Shown here piece by piece: positions 1 through 7,902 of a DNA stretch of 64,000 nt. Below the pieces are notes generated by a model. That model was not told the origin of the DNA. It saw only the letters and a program-made list of their open reading frames with translations, and searched no databases. Source of the DNA: Pythium myriotylum (Eukaryota; Oomycota; Peronosporomycetes; Pythiales; Pythiaceae). The translations under genes and the position numbers were made by a program. Numbering within the stretch: position 1 is the stretch's first letter; every line of letters starts with the position of its first letter. The stretch is taken from contig JALJCQ010000015.1 in NCBI GenBank assembly GCA_023091665.1, positions 806,001 through 870,000 on the forward strand, written 5' to 3'.

Positions 1-2595
1 CTCTGGAGTATCTCATGCGCCGTCATCTCCCAGTTCGACACCCATTACGCACTCTTTGGGTTTTGTTGGGTTAACTACAGTGGGCAGATCTTTGGCGGAC
101 CGGACCTTAACGGCGACAAGGTCGACCTAGCACCTGGATCAGTCAAGCTCGCATCAGGCATCTTCTTCGCACTGTACATCATCGTCGTCTACTGCACGTC
201 TCTGGTCGCCTTGCTGCGTACGTGGAACACATTTGTCAAGGGTTTGCCAGATACCTTCAAGACTCGCCACCGAATCCATCGACACCTCAAGTATTACGTT
301 GTGAGCTACTTCGGCTATTGGACTCTCGTGCTCTCGTGCTATGCTGCCTTCATGCTCGTCCCTCACGACGAGCAGACATCTGAAGGTGGACTGCGTTGTC
401 GGCTTTGGCACTTGCTTTCTTGCCTGCTGCTCGCGAAGGGCATGGTCAACTCGATCATTTGGACTCGCACCTCCAATATCCTCAAAATTGTTGAGCAACT
501 TCGTACGTACGGATATGTCGACATGCCGCCTCATGACGACAGCATCAACTGGGCACTGCGGCTTGAAATTTTGACAAACACGACAAAAGGTATCTGTGAA
601 GGCGTTGACCGTGCAGAACGTCAGGCACGAGCTTCTGCTGCTTCATCAATTGGTGATACTGGTGGCGCTAGTGTCAATGCTAGCAGTGATGCTGATTACT
701 GTGAGCGGAAGGAGAGTTATGCACAGATCGAGGAGATTATTCTCGAGAATCGAAACAACTCCGGTGCGCGTGGCCAGCGAACGGAAGGCGTAGTTTTCTA
801 TGACTACGCTCCACACGTATTTCGGCGGCTTCGCATGGAAGCGAAGATCTCTGCAAGCAGCTATCGTAACTCCATGACACAAACGACTAAAGAGCGTGTG
901 AGTGAGGGCAAAAGCGGTGCGTTCTTCTATTTCACAGAAGACCGCAAGTACGTCGTGAAGACCATGACTCACGAAGAGCTCAAGTTCTTGCTCAGTATCT
1001 TGCCCAAGTACAACAGCTTTATCAAGAATAACCCGAACACGTTCGTCACGCGCTTCTTTGGTTGCCACGCAATCACCATGTACGGGAAGACTGTATTCTT
1101 CATGGTCATGCAGAGCGTCTTTGACACGACACTTCAGATCCACGAGCGGTTTGACTTGAAAGGCTCGTGGGTGGGTCGTCTCGAAGGTCGCAAGCCAACC
1201 GGAACAATAGCGACTTGCAAATTCTGTAGCCGCGATTATGTTGTCGGTGGCAGTCACGACCAGTTATGTGATGTCCGTCGAGGTGAAGGTAACCTGAGGC
1301 ATCAGTATGACCAGGTCGGCAAAGACCTTAACTGGAATCGCCACATGGCGTTGCCTCGGAGCACTGCCCGCGCAGTCGCCCGGCAGCTCACGAAAGATTC
1401 AAACTTCCTGTGCAAGATCAATTGCATTGACTACAGTCTTCTCGTAGGAATCCACCACCGAAGCTTTAACGTCTCGCACTACTCTTCTGCTGAGGCACTC
1501 GACCTACCTCGCTCGAGTGCATCAAGTACGTGCGGGCGTCATAGCAGCATGTGTGCAACAACCAGCAAATCTTTCCCACGGACAATCTCTGGCGGCATGA
1601 CTGTCGATGAAGTTCACGGTCCAGGTATTTACTTTATGGGCCTGATTGACATGCTCCAACAGTGGAACTTCCGCAAACGCGCCGAGCACTTTGTGCGAGC
1701 CTACATTTTGATGCAGGACAAGCACGGTATCTCGGTCGTGAACCCCAAGCAGTACGCTGAGCGATTCCAGCAGCGCGTGTTGAAGGAGCTGATCTACGAC
1801 TCCGCTTTCGAGTTTGATGATGCTACGTACTACAACAGCAACCTTCACTACCAGCAGCATCAGTATCACTACCAACCGCAACTACCCGAGCACTTTGACC
1901 CTAACTTGTACGAGTCTGCCCGGACCCTCAGCACCGTGCTAAACTCGTTCGACATGCAGTCCGATCCAGTACTGGGTGGTGAGCGGCTCTCGACGATCAT
2001 CGGAAGCACACGCGGTGCAGCGAGCGTGAACAGCTCAATGTTGCCATCGGTGGCTTCTACAATGTCGATGCACTCGGTCCCATCGATGCCCGCTATCCCG
2101 CTAATGCCACTACCGTCCACGAGGTGTTCCAACGAGTCGAGGCGGCGAGCGGCAACCACAAGCGCAGCATCCTCGTACGAGGAGTCGTCACCGATCCGTT
2201 TGTCTGGTGGCCTAGTGATGGAGGCTCCGGTGAGTTACTACCGCTCAAGCCTTCCGATGACTTTCTACCCTTCTCCGCGGCCCACGTGTGTTGATCTCCC
2301 GTCTCAGATGCGAAGACAGTTAGCACCAGTGACATCGTCACCTCGTCCTTCGAATCTTTCCAGTAGTAGCTCTCGGTCCGACTCGGAGAGCTCGACGAGC
2401 AGCTACCAAGACCGTTCGTCGACGAGTGCACAGGCCTCGACGTCAGTCAGCACGAGCTCCGCGATCGGCCAGGGCAATAGTGGTCCTTCGAACGGCATCA
2501 CGATCGAGACCCAGGCCCCCGATAGTCTCCATAGCTACCGCATCGTGCAGACGCCGACGTTTCCGGACAAGGCTCCGGGCGCCATGTCAGCATGA
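1..2595 (+). CDS. GPCR-PIP kinase fusion (GPCR-PIPK), 5'-partial
   Basis: The frame is open from base 1, so the gene begins upstream. The first ~150 visible residues carry the last helices of a cAMP-receptor-like 7TM domain (YALFGFCWVNYSG, then hydrophobic segments ending in ALLRTW). A linker leads to a phosphatidylinositol-phosphate kinase domain: SGAFFYFTEDRKYVVKT lysine region, the FDLKGSWVGR signature, CIDYSLLVGIHH (MDYSLL-like) and the FMGLIDMLQQWNF (IID-like) motif, then NPKQYAERFQQRV. The last ~270 residues are Ser/Thr/Pro-rich and low complexity. Known family: GPCR-PIPKs (Dictyostelium RpkA type, multiplied in oomycetes), thought to couple 7TM sensing directly to phosphoinositide synthesis at membranes. 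Kinase motifs look intact. The ligand and PIP substrate class cannot be read from the sequence. Confidence 0.93.
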   Translation, partial: LWSISCAVISQFDTHYALFGFCWVNYSGQIFGGPDLNGDKVDLAPGSVKLASGIFFALYIIVVYCTSLVALLRTWNTFVKGLPDTFKTRHRIHRHLKYYVVSYFGYWTLVLSCYAAFMLVPHDEQTSEGGLRCRLWHLLSCLLLAKGMVNSIIWTRTSNILKIVEQLRTYGYVDMPPHDDSINWALRLEILTNTTKGICEGVDRAERQARASAASSIGDTGGASVNASSDADYCERKESYAQIEEIILENRNNSGARGQRTEGVVFYDYAPHVFRRLRMEAKISASSYRNSMTQTTKERVSEGKSGAFFYFTEDRKYVVKTMTHEELKFLLSILPKYNSFIKNNPNTFVTRFFGCHAITMYGKTVFFMVMQSVFDTTLQIHERFDLKGSWVGRLEGRKPTGTIATCKFCSRDYVVGGSHDQLCDVRRGEGNLRHQYDQVGKDLNWNRHMALPRSTARAVARQLTKDSNFLCKINCIDYSLLVGIHHRSFNVSHYSSAEALDLPRSSASSTCGRHSSMCATTSKSFPRTISGGMTVDEVHGPGIYFMGLIDMLQQWNFRKRAEHFVRAYILMQDKHGISVVNPKQYAERFQQRVLKELIYDSAFEFDDATYYNSNLHYQQHQYHYQPQLPEHFDPNLYESARTLSTVLNSFDMQSDPVLGGERLSTIIGSTRGAASVNSSMLPSVASTMSMHSVPSMPAIPLMPLPSTRCSNESRRRAATTSAASSYEESSPIRLSGGLVMEAPVSYYRSSLPMTFYPSPRPTCVDLPSQMRRQLAPVTSSPRPSNLSSSSSRSDSESSTSSYQDRSSTSAQASTSVSTSSAIGQGNSGPSNGITIETQAPDSLHSYRIVQTPTFPDKAPGAMSA

Positions 2596-3109
2596 TTGCC
2601 TCTCTAGTTCTTCTTCCTCTCTCGTGCCGTATCAAACCTTCATCCGACGATGTTTTCTCCCCAGTCGACACTTTTTTTTACGCTTCTTCGCATTACATAT
2701 CGCTGTTCCCACCTTTTCCACCTTGTAGCAGTATCCCCAGACCACGTAGAAGTACAACAACGCAACACCAACACACACACGTCCATTTGTCTTTTTTGAA
2801 CATGTGCGTCGCAGACAGACAGGGGAGACACGTCAAACAACGACTTGACCGTCCAATCGAAGCGCACCTGCGCACGCCAGCGACAAGCGTTTTTGTGGCT
2901 TCAAAGCGAATCATTCAACATCCTTATGCGTGTCGTAAACAAGATGCCACTTGGTGGGTGGGCTCTCTCTCTTTCACTTTCCTTCTCTCTCCTTCTTTCG
3001 CGAGGAGAGCCGCCGCGCCCTCCGCTCACTCGTCGACGTCCTTTCAAGCGCCGAATCCGAAACCACCGCGATGCCGATCTTGTGCGGATCCGACAAAACA
3101 GCTGAGACC
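2596..3109. promoter_or_regulatory. Intergenic region with pyrimidine-rich tract
   Basis: About 510 bases separate the GPCR-PIPK stop from the chosen hydrolase start. The part at 2961-3000 is almost pure C/T on the plus strand (CTCTCTCTCTTTC-type), as is common just upstream of oomycete transcription starts. I see no gene or RNA here. It presumably holds the 3' UTR of the first gene and the promoter/5' UTR of the next. Confidence 0.4.
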
Positions 3110-4108
3110 ATGGTCAAGCCGCTCTCGCCCGAGAACGCCGCGGCCATCCGCGCCTCGGCGACGTGTCTCTGCTGGAAGCGCGCCGCCGACCTGCCGCCGC
3201 AGCTGCGCGTCGTTCAGGGCAAGTTCTCGTCGACCGTCGAGCTCGCGTACTCGGCCGTGTTCCCGCCGGCGGAGACGCCACTTCGCGGCGTCGCGCTCTT
3301 CTTGCACGGCATCAACGAGCACTCGGAGCGCTATTTCCACGTCTTCGAGGCGTTGTGCGCCATGGGCTTTGGCGTCGTCGCGTACGACCTGCGATCGCAC
3401 GGCAAGAGCCACAAGGATGTACCCAACATGATTGGCCACGTCGAGCGCTTCCAGGAGTTCGTCGACGACACAAACGCCTTCCTCGCGTTCGCCAAGCGCG
3501 AGATCTACCCACAGATGGGCGTGGCCACGAGCACGCCGCTCGTGGCCATGGCCATGTCGCTTGGCACGCTCATCACCGTGCACACAGTGCTCTCGCAGCA
3601 GCACGAGGTCGCGGCGCTTGTGCTGGTCGGCCCGGCCGTGAGCGTCGAGATGACGGCCACGCTCAAGGCCATGAGCTTCGTGAGCTCGGCGCTCTCGACG
3701 CTGCTGCCCAAGGCCCGCCTCGTGCCGGCCGTGAACGAGCAGTGGATCTGCCGTGATCCACTCCGGCTGCTCGATTACGACGCCGATCCGCTCGCGACGC
3801 GAGAGCCTGTCACCTGTCGCATGGGCGCCGAGACTCTGGGCTTCATGACGTCGCTGCAGGACAACAAGACCGTCGAGGACCCGGAGAGCGCGTTCTGCAA
3901 GGCGCCGTTGCTGATGATCATGGGCTCCGAGGACAAAGTCACGAGTCTGCCGATCGCGCAAAAATTCTACGAGCGCGTCGCGACCAAGGACAAGAAGTTT
4001 GAGCTCATCCAAGGCGCGTACCACGTGCTCTTCGAGGATTTCGAGCGTGCACGCGTGCTCAGCACCATCGAGTGGTGGCTCCAAGAGCGGTTCCCACTGC
4101 CGCAGTAG
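3110..4108 (+). CDS. Alpha/beta hydrolase, monoglyceride-lipase-like (copy 1)
   Basis: A 332-residue serine hydrolase of the alpha/beta fold. It has the FLHGINEHSERYFHVF motif typical of monoacylglycerol lipases, a nucleophile elbow AMAMSLGTL (Ser inside A-x-S-x-G), the acid loop GSEDKVTS and the catalytic-His motif GAYHVLFEDFE. The start at 3110 lies in a strong context (ACCATGG) and matches the N-termini of the two neighbouring paralogs. An upstream in-frame ATG at 3071 would add 13 residues. It is tail-to-tail with copy 2. All three copies share TCLCWKRAADxP near the N-terminus. Likely cytosolic or lipid-associated; the substrate (monoacylglycerol or other ester) is inferred from family only. 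Unusual: the first glycine of the usual GxSxG elbow is Ala. Confidence 0.88.
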   Translation: MVKPLSPENAAAIRASATCLCWKRAADLPPQLRVVQGKFSSTVELAYSAVFPPAETPLRGVALFLHGINEHSERYFHVFEALCAMGFGVVAYDLRSHGKSHKDVPNMIGHVERFQEFVDDTNAFLAFAKREIYPQMGVATSTPLVAMAMSLGTLITVHTVLSQQHEVAALVLVGPAVSVEMTATLKAMSFVSSALSTLLPKARLVPAVNEQWICRDPLRLLDYDADPLATREPVTCRMGAETLGFMTSLQDNKTVEDPESAFCKAPLLMIMGSEDKVTSLPIAQKFYERVATKDKKFELIQGAYHVLFEDFERARVLSTIEWWLQERFPLPQ

Positions 4109-4189
4109 ATTGTGTGGTACCGCCCGACAAGACATGATATATTCCGTCAATAAAGGTGTACATTTGCGTGTTTAGCGACATGGTCTCTC

Positions 4190-5218
4190 TTACTTGTTCA
4201 CTTCGAACCTCGTCTGCAGCCAGTTTTGCAAGATCGCCATGATCTTGGCGCGCTCAAAATCCTCGAAGATCACGTGGTAGGCGCCATCGATCCACTCAAA
4301 GTTCTTGTCCTTGGTCGCGATACGGTTGTAGAACTTGGTGGCTTCGGACTGGCTCGTGACTTTGTCATGGGTGCCCATGATCATCAGGATTGGGATCTGG
4401 CAGAACGAGTCGTTGACGTCCTCGACGTCTTTGATCTGCTGAACTTTCTTCATGGCCTTGAGGGTCTGGTCGCTCATGCGGCACGTGTTGTTCTGTCGCG
4501 TCGTGAGTGGGTCGGCATCAAAGTCGGCGGTCACGAGTGGATCACGCGCCATGAACTTGGCGTTCACGCCCGGCACGAGCCGTGATCGTGGGAACAAAGC
4601 CGCGAGAAGCGGAGAGAGCGGCATCATGAGACGAAGAAGCCACGTGATCTCGGCGCTAACAGCTGGTGACGTGAGCACGACGGCGTCGAACGCATGCTTC
4701 TTGCTTAGTACAGTGTGCAGCGTGATGAGGGTGCCAAGAGACATTGCCATAGCTACAAACGGCAGCTGCTGCCCCTCGACACCCATCTTTGCGTAGACAT
4801 CTCCCTTGACGAACGTGATGAAGTCGTTCGTGTCATCAACCACAGATTGGAACTGTTCGAGGTGGTAGCGAAGCCCGGGAATGTCGGAGTCGCTCTTTCC
4901 GTGCGATCGCCAGTCGTACGCGACCACGCCAAAGCCCATTTCACACAACGCCTGGAAGACGTGGAAGTATCGCTCCGAGTGCTCGTTCACGCCATGGAGA
5001 AACACGACGACTCCTCGCAGAGGAGTTGCTGCTGGCGGGAATACCGTCGTGTACCAGAACTTCATGGGCTTGTTGCCCGGATCAGTCTTGTGGAAGTAGT
5101 CTTGGTGGACGCGGAGACTCGGCGGCATATCCGCTGCACGCTTCCAGCAGAGACATGTCGAGGAGGCGTGGATCGCCGCGATGGTCTCGGGCGATAGAGT
5201 GGGCTTCTTCTCTGGCAT
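4190..5218 (-). CDS. Alpha/beta hydrolase, monoglyceride-lipase-like (copy 2)
   Basis: A 342-residue paralog of the hydrolase at 3110-4108, on the opposite strand. Same landmarks in order: TCLCWKRAADMPPSLRV, FLHGVNEHSERYFHVF (oxyanion region), VAMAMSLGTLITLHTV (nucleophile Ser in an A-x-S-x-G elbow), GTHDKVTSQSEATKFY (acid) and GAYHVIFEDFERAK (His). No signal peptide or membrane helix. It is oriented head-away from copy 3, which follows on the same strand after about 250 bases, so the array grew by tandem duplication with one inversion. Complete triad suggests an active enzyme; substrate unknown. Confidence 0.88.
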   Translation of the reverse strand: MPEKKPTLSPETIAAIHASSTCLCWKRAADMPPSLRVHQDYFHKTDPGNKPMKFWYTTVFPPAATPLRGVVVFLHGVNEHSERYFHVFQALCEMGFGVVAYDWRSHGKSDSDIPGLRYHLEQFQSVVDDTNDFITFVKGDVYAKMGVEGQQLPFVAMAMSLGTLITLHTVLSKKHAFDAVVLTSPAVSAEITWLLRLMMPLSPLLAALFPRSRLVPGVNAKFMARDPLVTADFDADPLTTRQNNTCRMSDQTLKAMKKVQQIKDVEDVNDSFCQIPILMIMGTHDKVTSQSEATKFYNRIATKDKNFEWIDGAYHVIFEDFERAKIMAILQNWLQTRFEVNK

Positions 5219-5472
5219 CGGGGCTTGCGGTAGTCGAGACGAAGAAGAAGAATGAGAACTGTTAGGTCAATGCGAGCACGCAAAGGGAGATCCACCAGCG
5301 CCCAATCAACGTGCTGGTTTTAGTTTACAAGAAAAGAACTTTGGTATTCATCGTTTGAGATCTCAGTTAGCTGGACTCACCACGCTTCGACTTGTGAGGT
5401 GCGCACAGCCTTTGAAAATTTTGAGATCTTGGAACGACGGGATCCCCCTGGGTTCAAACTTAGAAAGTCGCC

Positions 5473-6492
5473 TCAGTTGCGTGGGAACCTCGTCTGCAGC
5501 CACGTCTTAATGAGTTGGATCACTTTCGCCCGTTCGAAATCCTCGAAAATGACGTGGTACGCGCCGTCGATGAGCTCGAACTGCTTGTCCCTCGTGCCGA
5601 TTCGCTCGTAGAACTTCTTCGCTTCTGGTAAGCTCGTCACCTTGTCGCTCGTACCCATGAGCATCAGCATGGGTATGTTACAGAAGTAATTCCCACTTTG
5701 CTCAATGCTCTTGGTTCGCTTCAGCCGCCGCATCGCCTTGGCGACCTCATCACCCATGCGGCTCGTGATATTCTCACGTGTTGTGAGTGGATCAGCGTCG
5801 AAGTCTGCGTTCACGAGCGGGTCTCGACACATGAACTGAGCGTTCACACCAGGAACGATTCGCGCCCGTGGACAGAGCGTCGACAGGATGGGCCCGAGCG
5901 GCTCGAGAAGTCGCAGCACGAGTGTCAGCTCCGTGTTGATCGCTGGGGCGGCCAAGATTACGCCTTGGAAGTTGTGGCGCTGACTTAGAATTGTGTGGAG
6001 ACTGATAAGCGTCCCGAGAGACATCCCCATGATAACCCATGGAAGCTTGCTCTCGTTTTGCGCGACTCCAAATCTAGTGAAGATGTCGTCCTTGATGAAA
6101 GCAATCAAGTCGTTGGTGTCGTTGATGAGTTCATCAAAATGCTCGACGTGGCCCAACAGATCGGGCACGTCCCAGTGACTCCGACCATGAGATCGCCAAT
6201 CGTAACCAATTACCCCGAAGTCCATGTCGCACAGCGCTTCAAAGAGATGAAAGTACCTTTCCGAGTGCTCGTTGATGCCATGGAGGAACAAGATGACACC
6301 ACGGAGCGGGGCAGTAGTAGGTGGGAACACTGCTGAGTACGATAAAGTAACCGTCGCGGTCCTTTTGAATGTTCCTTGGTGCACCCGCAGGTGCGACGGC
6401 ATGTCTGCTGCTCGCTTCCAGCAAAGGCATGTAGCTGAGGCACGGATTGCGGCGGCCGTGTCCGCAGGGAGGACGGTGTTCTTGGAGGTCAT
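5473..6492 (-). CDS. Alpha/beta hydrolase, monoglyceride-lipase-like (copy 3)
   Basis: Third hydrolase paralog, 339 residues. Motifs: TCLCWKRAADMPSHLRV, FLHGINEHSERYFHLF, WVIMGMSLGTLISLHT, GTSDKVTSLPEAKKFYE and GAYHVIFEDFERAK. Unlike copies 1 and 2 its elbow is a canonical G-x-S-x-G (GMSLG), so this may be the ancestral form. The ATG at 6492 is the only in-frame start before the conserved block. Its upstream neighbour on the same strand is the DHHC gene ending at 6633, leaving only ~140 bases for its promoter. Confidence 0.88.
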   Translation of the reverse strand: MTSKNTVLPADTAAAIRASATCLCWKRAADMPSHLRVHQGTFKRTATVTLSYSAVFPPTTAPLRGVILFLHGINEHSERYFHLFEALCDMDFGVIGYDWRSHGRSHWDVPDLLGHVEHFDELINDTNDLIAFIKDDIFTRFGVAQNESKLPWVIMGMSLGTLISLHTILSQRHNFQGVILAAPAINTELTLVLRLLEPLGPILSTLCPRARIVPGVNAQFMCRDPLVNADFDADPLTTRENITSRMGDEVAKAMRRLKRTKSIEQSGNYFCNIPMLMLMGTSDKVTSLPEAKKFYERIGTRDKQFELIDGAYHVIFEDFERAKVIQLIKTWLQTRFPRN

Positions 6493-6632
6493 TTAGGTTG
6501 CAACGCTGAAGGGCTTGTGCTTCTTCCGAAAATATCTGTGATGCAGTGACAAGGAAACCGAAAGCCATCGAGACTCATACCATTTTGTACAATCGAGAAG
6601 TGCAATTGACCAGATTTTTGGCGGCTCATAAC

Positions 6633-7694
6633 TTATGGTTGTCGAAAAGACGGCGGCGCGAGAGTGCGCTCGATCGTGCCGGCTCGAACGGAAAACGAGT
6701 CGTCGTCATCATCATCAAAAGGGAACGGCCTCGGCTGGTCCTCGGGCGGCAGCATGTAGGTCGTGAACTCGATCATCTCGTAGACGAACGCGAGTACTAG
6801 GAAGAAAAGCCACGCGTAGAAGTAAAAGACGTTGCGACGGCCGATGCACTTTCCCGTCCAAGGACAGTGGTGGTCGTAGCCTTCAATGCAGACACGACAG
6901 TCCATGCAATGCAGCGCGCTATACAAGAAAACGACGCCGATCAGTGAGCTGTTCTGCACCAAACCAATTATTCCGTCCACGTACTCTGGCGGTCGGTACG
7001 ACTCGCACTCCCCGCAATATGTGTAGTCATCGTCTAGTGGCGCATCAAGCGGCTCGACAATGCCCGGATTGGAGCACCCAACCTTGGCATACATGGTCAA
7101 ACACGCGGCCGACAGTAGCACACCCATGGCGGTTTCTCCAGGGCGAGCCTTCGGTATCGTCAGCGCCGTTACCACCAGCGCAGCCGTCAAGAAGACCGTA
7201 AATGTCGCCGCCATGAGCCACCAGTGAGGTCCGACCATGCAGAACGGCGTCGCGGGCTTGGCGTCGCCGCCGTTCCGGTGGTCCCGCTTGGCCGTCGCGG
7301 CTTTCCACCGCAGCCCGTAGTTGGCGCGGCGCAGCGTCACGACTTCGATCATGCGCGGCTTGCTGAGCGAGCAGCAGGCGCCTCCGAGCGGCGCGAGCAC
7401 TTCCCATTCGTCGGCTCTTGTGAGGTCGGCGGCGAGCGGCAGCTTGTCCACGGGCAACGTGGCGCGATAGTCCATGGCGCCGTCGGCCTCGAGCCGCGAA
7501 AGCCAGTCGCCCTCGGGCGACGACGGCGCCGTGAGCAGCGCCGTCTTCTCGCTCTCGTCGCCCGGCTCTTCGCACGCGAACGCGAGCGGCGAGGTCTTGG
7601 CGCGCAGCACGTAGGACGGCGGAGCCATATCGCAGGGTGGAGTCTCGGGGGCGGCGCCGTCAGTGGGCGCAGGGAAGGCATCCGCCGGACGCAT
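6633..7694 (-). CDS. DHHC-type protein S-acyltransferase (one 66-nt intron)
   Basis: Palmitoyltransferase of membranes. Exons 7694-6985 and 6918-6633; intron 6919-6984. Unspliced the frame stays open (353 codons), but the cysteine-rich domain is then split by 22 extra residues between RPP and HCMDC. Removing a GTACGT...TATAG intron restores YCGECESYRPPDALHCMDC directly before CIEGYDHHCPWTGKCIGRRN, the spacing expected for DHHC enzymes; product 331 residues. The acyl-accepting Cys is in DHHC. Two membrane segments precede the domain (WWLMAATFTVFLTAALVV; GVLLSAACLTMY) and one clear one follows (YAWLFFLVLAFVYEMIEF); a usual fourth helix is not evident. The C-terminus has an aspartate run. Acylation targets are unknown. 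Confidence 0.9.
   Translation of the reverse strand: MRPADAFPAPTDGAAPETPPCDMAPPSYVLRAKTSPLAFACEEPGDESEKTALLTAPSSPEGDWLSRLEADGAMDYRATLPVDKLPLAADLTRADEWEVLAPLGGACCSLSKPRMIEVVTLRRANYGLRWKAATAKRDHRNGGDAKPATPFCMVGPHWWLMAATFTVFLTAALVVTALTIPKARPGETAMGVLLSAACLTMYAKVGCSNPGIVEPLDAPLDDDYTYCGECESYRPPEYVDGIIGLVQNSSLIGVVFLYSALHCMDCRVCIEGYDHHCPWTGKCIGRRNVFYFYAWLFFLVLAFVYEMIEFTTYMLPPEDQPRPFPFDDDDDDSFSVRAGTIERTLAPPSFRQP
6919..6984 (-). other. In-frame 66-nt intron of the DHHC gene
   Basis: On the minus strand the segment begins GTACGTGG and ends TTTTCTTGTATAG, with CTCAC/CTGAT branch-like sequence about 30 bases before the acceptor. Its length is a multiple of three and it has no stop, so a simple reading frame passes through it. 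Splicing gives the family-typical RPPxxxHC spacing, which is the main argument that it is a real intron. Confidence 0.85.
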
Positions 7695-7902
7695 CCTCCG
7701 CCTCTCGCGTGCACCCAGCCGGACCTCGTGAAGAGCTCCGCTTCTTCTGGCTCAGCTGAGACATCCTTTCCTTTTACAGCCAATCATAGCTTCCACAACA
7801 CATTTTCGTCCAATCCAAAGACACCGTCATCTTTTTTCGGGAGAAAAAGAATGATGGTTTGATGACTTCTTGTGACAGAAAAAGGTCTATTCGCTGCGTC
7901 TA

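Noticed and set aside
2592..3431. Plus-strand frame continuing from the GPCR-PIPK 3' UTR
   Set aside because: Starts inside the stop region, Ser/Arg-rich shadow overlapping the hydrolase in another frame.
3044..4150. 368-codon open frame antisense to hydrolase copy 1
   Set aside because: Arg/Glu/Leu-rich shadow of a GC-rich gene; no motif, and the opposite strand has a full catalytic triad.
5440..5475. GGTTCAAACTT resembling a tRNA T-loop
   Set aside because: No cloverleaf could be drawn from the flanking bases and no A box precedes it.
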